64,000 nucleotides of DNA from Calliopsis andreniformis (Eukaryota > Arthropoda > Insecta > Hymenoptera > Andrenidae): assembly GCF_051401765.1 (NCBI RefSeq), contig NW_027480464.1, forward strand, positions 124,001 to 188,000, in the 5' to 3' direction. Under the pieces are notes generated by a model. The model made no database searches and was not told the origin of the DNA. It saw nothing but the letters and a program-made list of their open reading frames with translations. Positions 13,584 through 25,390 of the stretch are shown here, one piece after another. The first letter of the stretch is position 1; the number at the start of each line of letters is the position of its first letter. The position numbers were made by a program, and so were the translations under genes.

Positions 13584-14085
13584 CACTGTTCAACACGGGT
13601 CTGATTTTGTAAACGTGAATAAACATTTCTTATAGACTTCGACGTGCTGATTACGAATCTGCAACCCGTTTTTTCCCAGAACGTACAGTTTTTGAAAAAA
13701 TCAATTTTGAAGGAAATGACAAATTTTCAACTTTGGGATTTTTTTCTGCTTTTACCGTAGTAGTTATTTAGTTGCTCTTTGCACGAAATGATTCTGTGGA
13801 CTCTCCCGAATAAAATAGTATAAATAGTTATTAGATTATAAACATCGAAATAGGTTTAAATAACAATTAAAGTGAAAAGGACACCCAAAACGCACCCATT
13901 TTTGCTGATAGTTTTCACTTTATTTCAAAAAGTAAGGGTCTAGGAGAAAATTTGACTATACCACGCGATAGAGCAAATCTTTCTACTAAGGAAAGCATCA
14001 AGCGAATGTCCAAAATTATTTTTTACTTCAATATAGAAATAAAATAGTTTGGCGAAATGCGCGGCGGAGACAGTGGTACTCAATG
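13584..14085 (+). repeat. Left inverted arm of element copy 1
   Basis: This 502-bp arm is the reverse complement of 14154-14665 with scattered substitutions. The tip differs: after CACTGTTC, the left arm reaches the shared TGATTTTG about 10 bp sooner than the right arm does, so one tip carries an indel or replacement. The arm is AT-rich and becomes GC-rich at its inner end (GCGCGGCGG). A TATAAATA box-like motif lies at 13819-13826, pointing inwards. Confidence 0.9.
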
Positions 14086-14153
14086 ACGTCAATGCGTATA
14101 GGGGCCGCTGAACGGCAGGCGGTAGGCGAAGCGTCCTCCGCGCGCGCCGTTGC
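14086..14153. other. GC-rich unpaired centre of element copy 1
   Basis: This 68-bp segment separates the arms. It is CpG-rich, including a CGCGCGCGCCG-like run near 14139-14149. The palindrome TGACGTCA (14084-14091) straddles its left border; it matches the cAMP-response-element consensus, but function is unknown and chance is not excluded. Confidence 0.85.
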
Positions 14154-14665
14154 CATTGAGTACCACTGCCGCCGCCGCGCGTTTCGCCAAACTATTTTAT
14201 TTCTATATTGAAATAAAAAATAATTTTGGACATTCGCTTGATGCTTTCCTTAGTAGAAAGGTTTGCTCTATCGCGTGATATAGTCAAATTTTCTCCTAGA
14301 CCCTTACTTTTTGAAATAAAGTGAAAAATATCAGCAAAAATGGGTGCGTTTTAGGTGTCCTTTTCACTTTAATTGTTATTTAAACCTATTTCGATGTTTA
14401 TAATCTAATAACTATTTATATTATTTTATTCGGGAGAGTCCACAGAATCATTTCGTGCAAAGAGCAACTACATAACTACTATGTTAAAAGCAGAAAAAAA
14501 TCCCAAAGTTAAAAATTTGTCATTTTTTTCAAAATTGATTTTTTGAAAAACTGTACGTTCTGGGGGAAAACGGTTTGCAGATTCGTAATCAGCACGTCGA
14601 AGTCTATAAGAAATGTTTATTCACGATTACAAAATCAAAGAAAAGTCAAAAGTTGTCGAACAGTG
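14154..14665 (-). repeat. Right inverted arm of element copy 1
   Basis: This 512-bp arm mirrors 13584-14085. The inward-pointing TATAAATA counterpart lies at 14413-14420 on the - strand. A TTG-initiated open frame starts at 14575 and runs out into the satellite; it has about 30 arm-derived residues and then only heptads, so it is not called as a gene. Confidence 0.9.
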
Positions 14666-15049
14666 TAATCGATCCTCAATCCTCAATCCTCAATCCTCAT
14701 TCCGCAATCCTTAACCATCTATCCTCGATCCTCAATCCTCAATCCTCAAGCCTCAATCCTCAGTCCTCAAGCCTCAATCCTCAATATTCAATTGTCTATC
14801 CTCAATTCTCAAACCTCAATCCTCAACCCGCAGTCCTCAATCCTCAATCCTCAATCCTCAATCCTCATTCCTCAAACTTCAATTCTCAATATTCAATGCT
14901 CAATCCTCAACTCACAACACTCAACCCTCAACTATCAGTACACAATACTCAATGCTCAATCCTGAGCCCTCAATCTTCAATCCTTAATCCTCAACCTTCA
15001 ATCCTCAATCCTCAATCCTCAATCCTCAATCCTCAATCCTCAATCCTCA

Positions 15050-15250
15050 ATTCTCAGCCCTCAATAGAGAATCCTCAGTTCTCAGTATTCTATACACAAT
15101 CCTCAACCTTCAATCTTCAAATCTCACGTCCCAAACATCAGTTCGCAATACTCTACCCTCAACACTCTGTCCTCAATCTTCAATCTACAATCCTCAAACC
15201 TCAATCTTCTATCTTCAACCCTCGACCCTCAATTCTCAATTCTCAATTCT
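15050..15250 (+). repeat. Diverged heptad block C, downstream of element copy 1 (representative)
   Basis: The landmarks are ATTCTCAGCCCTCAATAGAG, CAGTATTCTATACACAATCC, CAAACATCAGTTCGCAATAC and CTTCAACCCTCGACCCTC. Sister blocks start at 9261, 30201, 34141 and 40236. The block lies 377-385 bp after each element copy, and is also present at two loci without an element (9261 and 40236). Confidence 0.8.
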
Positions 15251-15742
15251 TAATCCTCAATCCGCAATCCTCAATCCTCATTTCACAAACCTCAATCCTC
15301 AACCCTCAGTCCACAGTCCTCAATCCTCAATCTTCAGTCCTCAATCCTCAATCCTCAATCCTCAATCCTCAGTCATCAATCCTCAATCCTCAATACTCAA
15401 TCGTCAATCCTCAGTCCTCAATTCTCAATCTTCAATCCTCGTTCCTCAAACCTCAGTCCTCAACCCTCAGTCCTCATCCTCAATTCTCAATCCGCAATCC
15501 TCAAACCTCAATCTTCACTCCTCAATCCTCAATACTCAATCCTCAATCATCAATACTCAATCTTCAATCCTCAATCCTCAATCCTCAATCCTCAATCCTC
15601 AATCCTCATTCCTCAAACCTCAATCCTCAAGCCTCAGTCCTCACCCTCAATTCACAATTATCAATCCTCAATCCTCAATCCTCAATCTTCAATCCTGAAT
15701 AATCAATCTCCAATCCTAGATCCTCAATCCCCAATCCTCAAT

Positions 15743-18168
15743 CCTAAATCCTCAATCTTCAATCCTCAATCCCCAGTCCTCAATCTTCAATCCTCTATGC
15801 TCAATCCTCAACCCTCAATCTTCAATCCTCAGTCCTCAATCCTCAATCATCAAACCTCAAACCTCAATCCTCAACCGTCAGTCCTCGTCCTCAATCCTCA
15901 ACCCTCAATCCTCAATTCTCAATTCTCAATCCTCAATCCTCTATCGTCAATCTAAAATCCTCAATAATCAATCTCCAATCCTAGATCCTCAATCCCCAAT
16001 CCCCAATCCTTAATGCTCAATCTTCAGTCCTTAATCCCCAGTCCTCAATCTTCAATCCTCAATGCTCAATCCTCAATCCCCAATCCTCAGTCATCAGTCC
16101 TCAATCCTCAATCCTCAAACCTCAATCCTCAACCGTCGGTTCTCGTCCTCAAACCTCAATCTCGAATCCTCAGTCCTGAATCCTCAATCTTCAGCCCTCA
16201 GTCCTCAACAATCATTTGTAAATCCTCAGTCCTCATTAGAATATCCTCAATTCACAGTTTTCAGTACTCAATCCCCAATCTTCAATCTTCAAATCTCAGT
16301 CTACAAACATCAATTCGCATCACTCAACACTCAACACTCCGACCTCAATCTTCAGTCCTGAATCCTCAATCCTCAATCTTTAATCATCAATACACAATAT
16401 TCAATCCTCAATCCTCTATTCTCAATCCTCAGTCCTCAATCCTCAATCGTCAATCCTCAATCCCCAATCCTCAACCATCAATCCTCAACCTTCAATCCTC
16501 AGTCCTCAATCCTCAATCATCGATACTCAATGTTCAATCCTCAATACTCAACCTTCAATCCTCAACCCTCAGTCCTCAATCCACAATCCTCAATACTCAA
16601 TCATCAACCTTCCATTCCTCAATACTCAATCTTCAATCCCCAATTCCCAATCCTCAATCGTCAATCCTCATTCTTCAATTCTCAATACCCAATCCTCAAT
16701 CCTCAATCCTCAATCCTCTATTCTCAATCCTCAGTCCTCAATCCTCAATCGTCAATCCTCAATCCCCAATCCTCAACCTTCAATCCTCAACCTTCAATCC
16801 TCAGTCCTCAATCCTCAATCATCGATACTCAATGTTCAATCCTCAATACTCAACCTTCAATCCTCAACCCTCAATCCTCAATCCACAATCCTCAATACGC
16901 AATCATCAACCTTCAATCCTCAATACTCAATCTTCAATCCCCAGTTCCCACTCCTCAATCGTCAATCCTCATTCTTCAATCCTCAATACCCAATCCTCAA
17001 TCCTCCATCCTCAATCCTCAATACTCATCGTCAACCCTCAGTCCTCAATTCTCAATCTTCAATCCTCGTTCCTCAAACCTCAATCCTCAACCCTCAGTCC
17101 TCATCCTCAATTCTCAATCCTCAATCCTCAAACCTCAATCTTCAATCCTCAATCCTCAATACTCAATCCTCAATCATCAATACCCAATCTTCAATCCTCA
17201 ATCCTCAATCCTCAATCCTCAATCTTCAATCATCAGTCATGAATACTCAATCTTCATAACTCAATCCTCAATCCTTAGTCCTCAATCCTCAATCCTCAAT
17301 CCTCACTCCTCAAACCTCAATCCTCAAGCCTCAGTCCTCATCCTCAATTCACAATTATCAATCCTCAATCCTCATTCCTCAATCTTCAATCCTGAATAAT
17401 CAATCTCCAATCCTAGATCCTCAATCCCCAATCCTCAATCCTTAATCCTCAATCTTCAATCCTCAATCCCCTGTCCTCAATCCTCAAACCTCAATCCTCA
17501 ACCGTCGGTCCTCGTCCTCAAACCTCAATCCCGAATCCTCAGTCCTGAATCCTCAATCTTCAGCCCTCAGTCCTCAGCAATCAATTGTATATCCTCAGTC
17601 CTCATTAGAATATCCTCAATTCACAGTTTTGAGTACTCAATCCCCAATCTTCAATCTTCAAATCTCAGTCTACAGACATCAATTCGCATCACTCAACACT
17701 CAACACTCAGTCCTCAATCTTCAGTCCTCAATCCTCAATCCTCAATCTTTAATCCTCAATACTCAATCTTCAATCCTCAATCCTCTATTCTCAATGCTCA
17801 GTCCTCAATCCTCAATCATCAATCCTCAATCCTCAATCATCAGTCATGAATACTCAATCTTCATAACTCAATCCTCAATCCTTAATCGTCAATCCTCGAT
17901 CCTCAATCCTCATTCCTGAAACCTCAGTCCTCAAGCCTCAGTCCTCATCCTCAATTCACAATTATCAATCCTCAATCCTCAATCCTCAATCTTCAATCCT
18001 GAATAATCAATCTCCAATCCTAGATCCTCAATCCCCAATCCTCAATCCTTAATCCTCAATCTTCAATCCTCAATCCCCAGTCCTCAATCCTCAAACCTCA
18101 ATCCTCAACCGTCGGTCCTCGTCCTCAAACCTCAATCCCGAATCCTCAGTCCTGAATCCTCAATCTTC
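15743..18168 (+). repeat. 2.4-kb segmental duplication, copy 2 (offset about 6249)
   Basis: This is homologous to 9494-11918. A 1-bp insertion (CCTTCCATTCCTC in place of CCTTCAATCCTC, near 16610) moves the offset from 6249 to 6250. Confidence 0.85.
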
Positions 18169-20218
18169 AGCCCTCAGTCCTCAACAATCAATTGTATATC
18201 CTCAGTCCTCATTAGAATATCCTCAATTCACAGTTTTGAGTACTCAATCCCCAATCTTCAATCTTCAAATCTCAGTCTACAAACATCAATTCGCATCACT
18301 CAGCACTCAACACTCAGTCCTCAATCCTCAGTCCTCAATCCTCAATCCTCAATCTTTAATCCTCAATACTCAATCTTCAATCCTCAATCCTCTATTCTCA
18401 ATGCTCAGTCCTCAATCCTCAATCGTCAATCCTCAATCCCCAATCCTCAACCTTCAATCCTCAACCTTCAATCCTCAGTCCTCAATCCTCAATCATCGAT
18501 ACTCAATGTTCAATCCTCAATACTCAACCTTCAATCCTCAACCCTCAATCCTCAATCCACAATCCTCAATACTCAATCATCAACCTTCAATCCTCAATAC
18601 TCAATCTTCAGTCCCCAATTCCCAATCCTCAATCGTCAATCCTCATTCTTCAATCCTCAATACCCAATCCTCAATCCTCAATCCTCTATCCTCCGTCCTC
18701 AATTCTCAATTCTCAATCCTCAAACCTCAATCTTCAATCCTCAATACTCAATCCTCAATCCTCAATACTCATCCATCAATCCCCAATTCTCAATACTCAA
18801 TAGAATATCCTGAATTCTCAGTATTCAATACTCAGACCTCAATCCTCAACCCTCAGCCCTCATCCTCCATCCTCAATCCTCAATCCTCAAACCTCAGTCC
18901 TCAATCCTCAATCATCAAACCTCAAACCTCAATCCTCAACCGTCTGTCCTCGTCCTCAATCCTCAACCCTCAATCCTCAATTCTCAATTCTCAATCCTCA
19001 ATCCTCAGACGTCAATCTTCAATCCTCAAGACACAACCTTCAATCCTCAATCCTCAATCCCCAATCCTCAATCCTTAATCCTCAATCTTCAATCCTCAAT
19101 CCTCAATACCCAATCTGCAATCCTCAGTCCTCAACCCTCAACCCTCAACCCTCAATCCTCATTCTTCAATCCTCAATAACCAATCCTCAATCTTCAACCC
19201 TCAATCCTCAATCCTCAATTCTCAATCCTCAATCCCCAGTCCTCAGTCCGCAAACCTCAATCCTCAGCCCTCAGCAATCATCCTCAATCCTCAGTCCTCA
19301 GTCCTCAATCCTCAATTCTCAGTCATCAACCCTCAATCCTCAATACTCAATCGTCAATCCTCAACCTTCAACCCTCAATACTCAATCTTCAATCCTCAAT
19401 CCTCAGTCCACAATCTGCAATCCTCAATGCACAATCCTCAATCCTCAGTCCTCAATCCTCAATCTTCAATCCTCAATACTCAGTCCTCAATCCTCAATCT
19501 TCAATCCTCAATACTCAATCTTCAATACTCAATCTTCAATCCTCAATCCTCAATCCTCAATCCTCACTCCACATACTTCAATCCTCAACACCCAATCCTC
19601 AATCTTCAATCCTCAATCCTCAGTCCTCAATTCTCAATCCTGAATCCTCAATCCTCAATCCTCAATGCTCAATTCCCAATCGTCAATCCTCAGTCCTCAA
19701 TCCACAATCCTCAATCTTCAGTCCTCAATCCTCAATCCTCAAACCTCAGCCCTCATCCTCAATCATCAGTCGTCAATCCTCAATCCTCAACCTTCAATCC
19801 TCAATACCCAATCCTCAATCCTCAATCCTCTATCCTCCATTCTCAATTCTCAATTCTCAATCCTCAAACCTCAATCTTCAATCCTCAATACTCAATCCTC
19901 AATCCTCAATACTCATCCATCAATCCTCAATTCTCAATACTCAATAGAATATCCTGAATTCTCAGTATTCAATACTCAGACCTCAATCCTCAACCCTCAG
20001 CCCTCATCCGCCATCCTCAATCCTCAATCCTCAAACCTCAGTCCTCAATCCTCAATCATCAAACCTCAAACCTCAATCCTCAACCGTCTGTCCTCGTCCT
20101 CAATCCTCAACCCTCAATCCTCAATTCTCAATTCTCAATCCTCAATCCTCAAACGTCAATCTTCAATCCTCAATACTCAACCTTCAATCCTCAATCCTCA
20201 ATCCCCAATCCTCAATCC

Positions 20219-22680
20219 TTAATCCTCAATCTTCAATCCTCAATCCACAATACCCAATCTGCAATCCTCAGTCCTCAACCCTCAACCCTCAATCCTCATT
20301 CTTCAATCCTCAATAACCAATCCTCAATCTTCAGCCCTCAATCCTCAATCCTCAATTCTCAATCCTCAATTCTCAGTCCTCAGTCCGCAAACCTCAATCC
20401 TCAGCACTCAGCAATCATCCTCAATCCTCAATCCTCAGTCCTCAATCCTCAATCCTCAGTCATCAACCCTCAATCCTCTATACTCAATCGTCAATCCTCA
20501 ATCTTCAACCCTCAATACTCAATCTTCAATCCTCAATCCTCAGTCCACAATCTGCAATCCTCAATGCACAATCCTCAATCCTCAATCCTCAGTCCTCAAT
20601 CCTCAATCCTCAATCCTCAAACCTCAATCCTCAACCGTCAGTCCTCGTCCTCAAACCTCAACCCCCAATCCTCAATCCGCAATCTTCAATCATTAATATT
20701 GAATCTTCAATCTTCAATCCTCAATCCTCAATCCTCAATCCTCAATCCTCAATCCTCAATCCTCATTCTTCAATCCTCAATACCCAATCCTCAGTCTTCA
20801 ATCCTCAATCCTCAATCCTCAATTCTCAGCCCTCAATCCTCAGTCCTCAGACCTCAATCCTCAATCCTCAAACCTCAGCCCTCATCCTCGTTCATCAATC
20901 CTCAATCCTCAATCCTCAACCTTCAATCCTCAATCTTCAATCCTCAATCCTCAATCCTCAACCCTCAATCCTCAACGTTCAATCATCATTACCCAATCCT
21001 CAGTCTTCCACCCTCAATCCTCAATACTCAATCCTCAATCCTCAATACTCAGTCCTCAATCCTCAATCTTCAATCCTCAATACTCAATCTTCAATCCTCA
21101 ATCCTCAATCCTTAATCCACAACCTTCAATCCTCAATACTGAATCTTCAATCCTCAATCCTCAATCCTCAATCCTCAATCCTCATTCTTCAACCCTCAAC
21201 AACCAATCCTCAATCTTCAATCCTCAATGTTCAATCCGCAATACCCAATCCTCAATCTTCAATCCTCAACCCTCAATCCTCAATCCTCAATCGTCAATCC
21301 TCTATCTTCAATCCTCAATACTCAATCTTCAATCCTCAATCCTCAATCCTCAATCCTCACTCCACATTCTTCAATCCTCAACACCCAATCCTCAATCTTC
21401 AATCCTCAATCCTCAGTCCTCAATTCTCAATCCTGAATCCTCAATCCTCAATCCTCAATGCTCAATACCCAATCGTCAATCCTCAGTCCTCAATCCACAA
21501 TCCTCAATCTTCAATCCTCAATCCTCAATCCTCAAACCTCAGCCCTCATCCTCAATCATCAGTCGTCAATCCTCAATCCTCAACCTTCAATCCTCAATAC
21601 CCAATCCTCAATCCTCAATCCTCTATCCTCCTTTCTCAATTCTCAATTCTCAATCCTCAAACCTCAATCTTCAATCCTCAATACTCAATCCTCAATCCTC
21701 AATACTCATCCATCAATCCTCAATTCTCAATACTCAATAGAATATCCTGAACTCTCAGTATTCAATACTCAGACCTCAATCCTCAACCCTCAGCCCTCAT
21801 CCTCCATCCTCAATCCTCAATCCTCAAACCTCAGTCCTCAATCCTCAATCATCAAACCTCAAACCTCAATCCTCAACCGTCCGTCCTCGTCCTCAATCCT
21901 CAACCCTCAATCCTCAATTCTCAATTCTCAATCCTCAATCCTCAAACGTCAATCTTCAATCCTCAATACTCAACCTTCAATCCTGAATCCTCAATCCCCA
22001 ATCCTCAATCCTTAATCCTCAATCTTCCATCCTCAATCCTCAATACACAATCTGCAATCCTCAGTCCTCAACCCTCAACCCTCAATCCTCATTCCTCAAT
22101 CCTCAATAACCAATCCTCAATCTTCAACCCTCAATCCTCAATCCTCAATTCTCAATCCTCAATTCTCAGTCCTCAGTCCGCAATCCTCAATCCTCAGCAC
22201 TCAGCAATCATCCTCAATCCTCAATCCTCAGTCCTCAATCCTCAATCCTCAGTCATCAATCCTCAATGCTCAATACTCAATCCTCAATCCTCTATCCTCC
22301 GTCCTCAATTCTCAATTCTCAATCCTCAAACCTCAATCTTCAATCCTCAATACTCAATCCTCAATCCCCAATACTCATCCATCAATCCCCAATTCTCAAT
22401 ACTCAATAGAATATCCTGAATTCTCAGTATTCAATACTCAGACCTCAATCCTCAACCCTCAGCCCTCATCCTCCATCCTCAATCCTCAATCCTCAAACCT
22501 CAGTCCTCAATCCTCAATCATCAAACCTCAAACCTCAATCCTCAACCGTCTGTCCTCGTCCTCAATCCTCAACCCTCAATCCTCAATTCTCAATTCTCAA
22601 TCCTCAATCCTCAGACGTCAACCTTCAATCCTCAAGACACAACCTTCAATCCTCAATCCTCAATCCCCAATCCTCAATCC
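20219..22680 (+). repeat. 2462-bp higher-order tandem unit, copy 1
   Basis: Anchors TTAATCC (20219), ATGCACAATCC (20564) and ATGTTCAATCCGC (21227) each recur exactly 2462 bp later. Most of the unit looks near-identical to its neighbour, so the duplication is recent. The start point is arbitrary within the repeat. Confidence 0.88.
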
Positions 22681-25142
22681 TTAATCCTCAATCTTCAATC
22701 CGCAATCCTCAATACCCAATCTGCAATCCTCAGTCCTCAACTCTCAACCCTCAATCTTCATTCTTCAATCTTCAATAACCAACCCTCAAACTTCAACCCT
22801 CAATCCTCAATCCTCAATTCTCAATCCTCAATCCTCAGTCCTCAGTCCGCAAACCTCAATCCTCAGCCCTCAGCAATCATCCTCAATCCTCAATCCTCAG
22901 TCCTCAATCCTCAATCCTCAGTCATCAAAGCTCAATCCTCAATACTCAATCGTCAATCCTCAATCTTCAACCCTCAATACTCAATCTTCAATCCTCAATC
23001 CTCAGTCCACAATCTGCAATCCTCAATGCACAATCCTCAATCCTCAATCCTCAGTCCTCAATCCTCAATCCTCAATCCTCAAACCTCAATCCTCAACCGT
23101 CAGTCCTCGTCCTCAAACCTCAACCCCCAATCCTCAATCCGCAATCTTCAATCATTAATATTGAATCTTCAATCTTCAATCCTCAATCCTCAATCCTCAA
23201 TCCTCAATCCTCAATCCTCAATCCTCATTCTTCAATCCTCAATACCCAATCCTCAGTCTTCAATCCTCAATCCTCAATCCTCAATTCTCAGCCCTCAATC
23301 CTCAGTCCTCAGACCTCAATCCTCAATCCTCAAACCTCAGCCCTCATCCTCGTTCATCAATCCTCAATCCTCAATCCTCAACCTTCAATCCTCAATCTTC
23401 AATCCTCAATCCTCAATCCTCAACCCTCAATCCTCAACGTTCAATCATCATTACCCAATCCTCAGTCTTCCACCCTCAATCCTCAATACTCAATCCTCAA
23501 TCCTCAATACTCAGTCCTCAATCCTCAATCTTCAATCCTCAATACTCAATCTTCAATCCTCAATCCTCAATCCTTAATCCACAACCTTCAATCCTCAATA
23601 CTGAATCTTCAATCCTCAATCCTCAATCCTCAATCCTCAATCCTCATTCTTCAACCCTCAACAACCAATCCTCAATCTTCAATCCTCAATGTTCAATCCG
23701 CAATACCCAATCCTCAATCTTCAATCCTCAACCCTCAATCCTCAATCCTCAATCGTCAATCCTCTATCTTCAATCCTCAATACTCAATCTTCAATCCTCA
23801 ATCCTCAATCCTCAATCCTCACTCCACATTCTTCAATCCTCAACACCCAATCCTCAATCTTCAATCCTCAATCCTCAGTCCTCAATTCTCAATCCTGAAT
23901 CCTCAATCCTCAATCCTCAATGCTCAATACCCAATCGTCAATCCTCAGTCCTCAATCCACAATCCTCAATCTTCAATCCTCAATCCTCAATCCTCAAACC
24001 TCAGCCCTCATCCTCAATCATCAGTCGTCAATCCTCAATCCTCAACCTTCAATCCTCAATACCCAATCCTCAATCCTCAATCCTCTATCCTCCTTTCTCA
24101 ATTCTCAATTCTCAATCCTCAAACCTCAATCTTCAATCCTCAATACTCAATCCTCAATCCTCAATACTCATCCATCAATCCTCAATTCTCAATACTCAAT
24201 AGAATATCCTGAACTCTCAGTATTCAATACTCAGACCTCAATCCTCAACCCTCAGCCCTCATCCTCCATCCTCAATCCTCAATCCTCAAACCTCAGTCCT
24301 CAATCCTCAATCATCAAACCTCAAACCTCAATCCTCAACCGTCCGTCCTCGTCCTCAATCCTCAACCCTCAATCCTCAATTCTCAATTCTCAATCCTCAA
24401 TCCTCAAACGTCAACCTTCAATCCTCAATACTCAACCTTCAATCCTGAATCCTCAATCCCCAATCCTCAATCCTTAATCCTCAATCTTCCATCCTCAATC
24501 CTCAATACACAATCTGCAATCCTCAGTCCTCAACCCTCAACCCTCAATCCTCATTCTTCAATCCTCAATAACCAATCCTCAATCTTCAACCCTCAATCCT
24601 CAATCCTCAATTCTCAATCCTCAATTCTCAGTCCTCAGTCCGCAATCCTCAATCCTCAGCACTCAGCAATCATCCTCAATCCTCAATCCTCAGTCCTCAA
24701 TCCTCAATCCTCAGTCATCAATCCTCAATGCTCAATACTCAATCCTCAATCCTCTATCCTCCGTCCTCAATTCTCAATTCTCAATCCTCAAACCTCAATC
24801 TTCAATCCTCAATACTCAATCCTCAATCCTCAATACTCATCCATCAATCCCCAATTCTCAATACTCAATAGAATATCCTGAATTCTCAGTATTCAATACT
24901 CAGACCTCAATCCTCAACCCTCAGCCCTCATCCTCCATCCTCAATCCTCAATCCTCAAACCTCAGTCCTCAATCCTCAATCATCAAACCTCAAACCTCAA
25001 TCCTCAACCGTCTGTCCTCGTCCTCAATCCTCAACCCTCAATCCTCAATTCTCAATTCTCAATCCTCAATCCTCAGACGTCAACCTTCAATCCTCAAGAC
25101 ACAACCTTCAATCCTCAATCCTCAATCCCCAATCCTCAATCC
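22681..25142 (+). repeat. 2462-bp higher-order tandem unit, copy 2
   Basis: This follows copy 1 directly. Differences are single substitutions, for example AACGTCAACC against AACGTCAATC near 24412. The first 340 bp are more diverged than the rest. Confidence 0.88.
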
Positions 25143-25390
25143 TTAATCCTCAATCTTCAATCCTCAATCCTCAATACCCAATCTGCAATCCTCAGTCCTC
25201 AACCCTCAACCCTCAATCCTCATTCTTCAATCCTCAATAACCAATCCTTAATCTTCAACCCTCAATCCTCAATCCTCAATTCTCAATCCTCAATCCTCAG
25301 TCCTCAGTCCGCAAACCTCAATCCTCAGCACTCAGCAATCATCCTCAATCCTCAATCCTCAGTCCTCAATCCTCAATCCTCAGTCATCAA
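25143..25390 (+). repeat. Partial third copy of the 2462-bp unit
   Basis: The landmarks continue from TTAATCC at 25143 to GTCATCAATC near 25390, then the sequence switches to a module also seen at 3626 and 7916. Confidence 0.7.

Larger units (their letters stand above)
13584..14665. mobile_element. Palindromic CACTG-terminated non-autonomous DNA transposon, copy 1
   Basis: This 1082-bp element has termini CACTG...CAGTG and is flanked by TAA on both sides (13581-13583 and 14666-14668). It is a near-perfect long inverted repeat: left arm 13584-14085, centre 14086-14153, right arm 14154-14665. It has no transposase-sized ORF, so it would need a transposase in trans. CACTG ends with a 3-bp duplication fit the CACTA/EnSpm (CMC) superfamily; arms this long are less typical of it, and a foldback-like derivative is possible. 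Its base composition is unlike the flanks: it has normal G content, AT-rich arms and a GC-rich core. Private differences from the other copies include G at 14259 and a G for C in the A-rich tract near 14545. The element call is secure; the superfamily is tentative. Confidence 0.85.

Noticed and set aside
13584..14665. hAT, piggyBac, Tc1/mariner or Polinton assignment
   Set aside because: There is no 8-bp, TTAA, TA or 6-bp flanking duplication at the ends. The matching flank is TAA next to CACTG/CAGTG.
13584..14665. Three independent insertions of the element
   Set aside because: The same flanking satellite variants surround all three copies for kilobases, so the copies arose by segmental duplication of one insertion.
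14575..15702. Open frame starting inside the element's right arm and running into the satellite (also at 29733 and 33666)
   Set aside because: The start codon is TTG. Only about 30 residues come from the element, the rest is heptad, the frame lengths differ between copies, and no known motif is visible.
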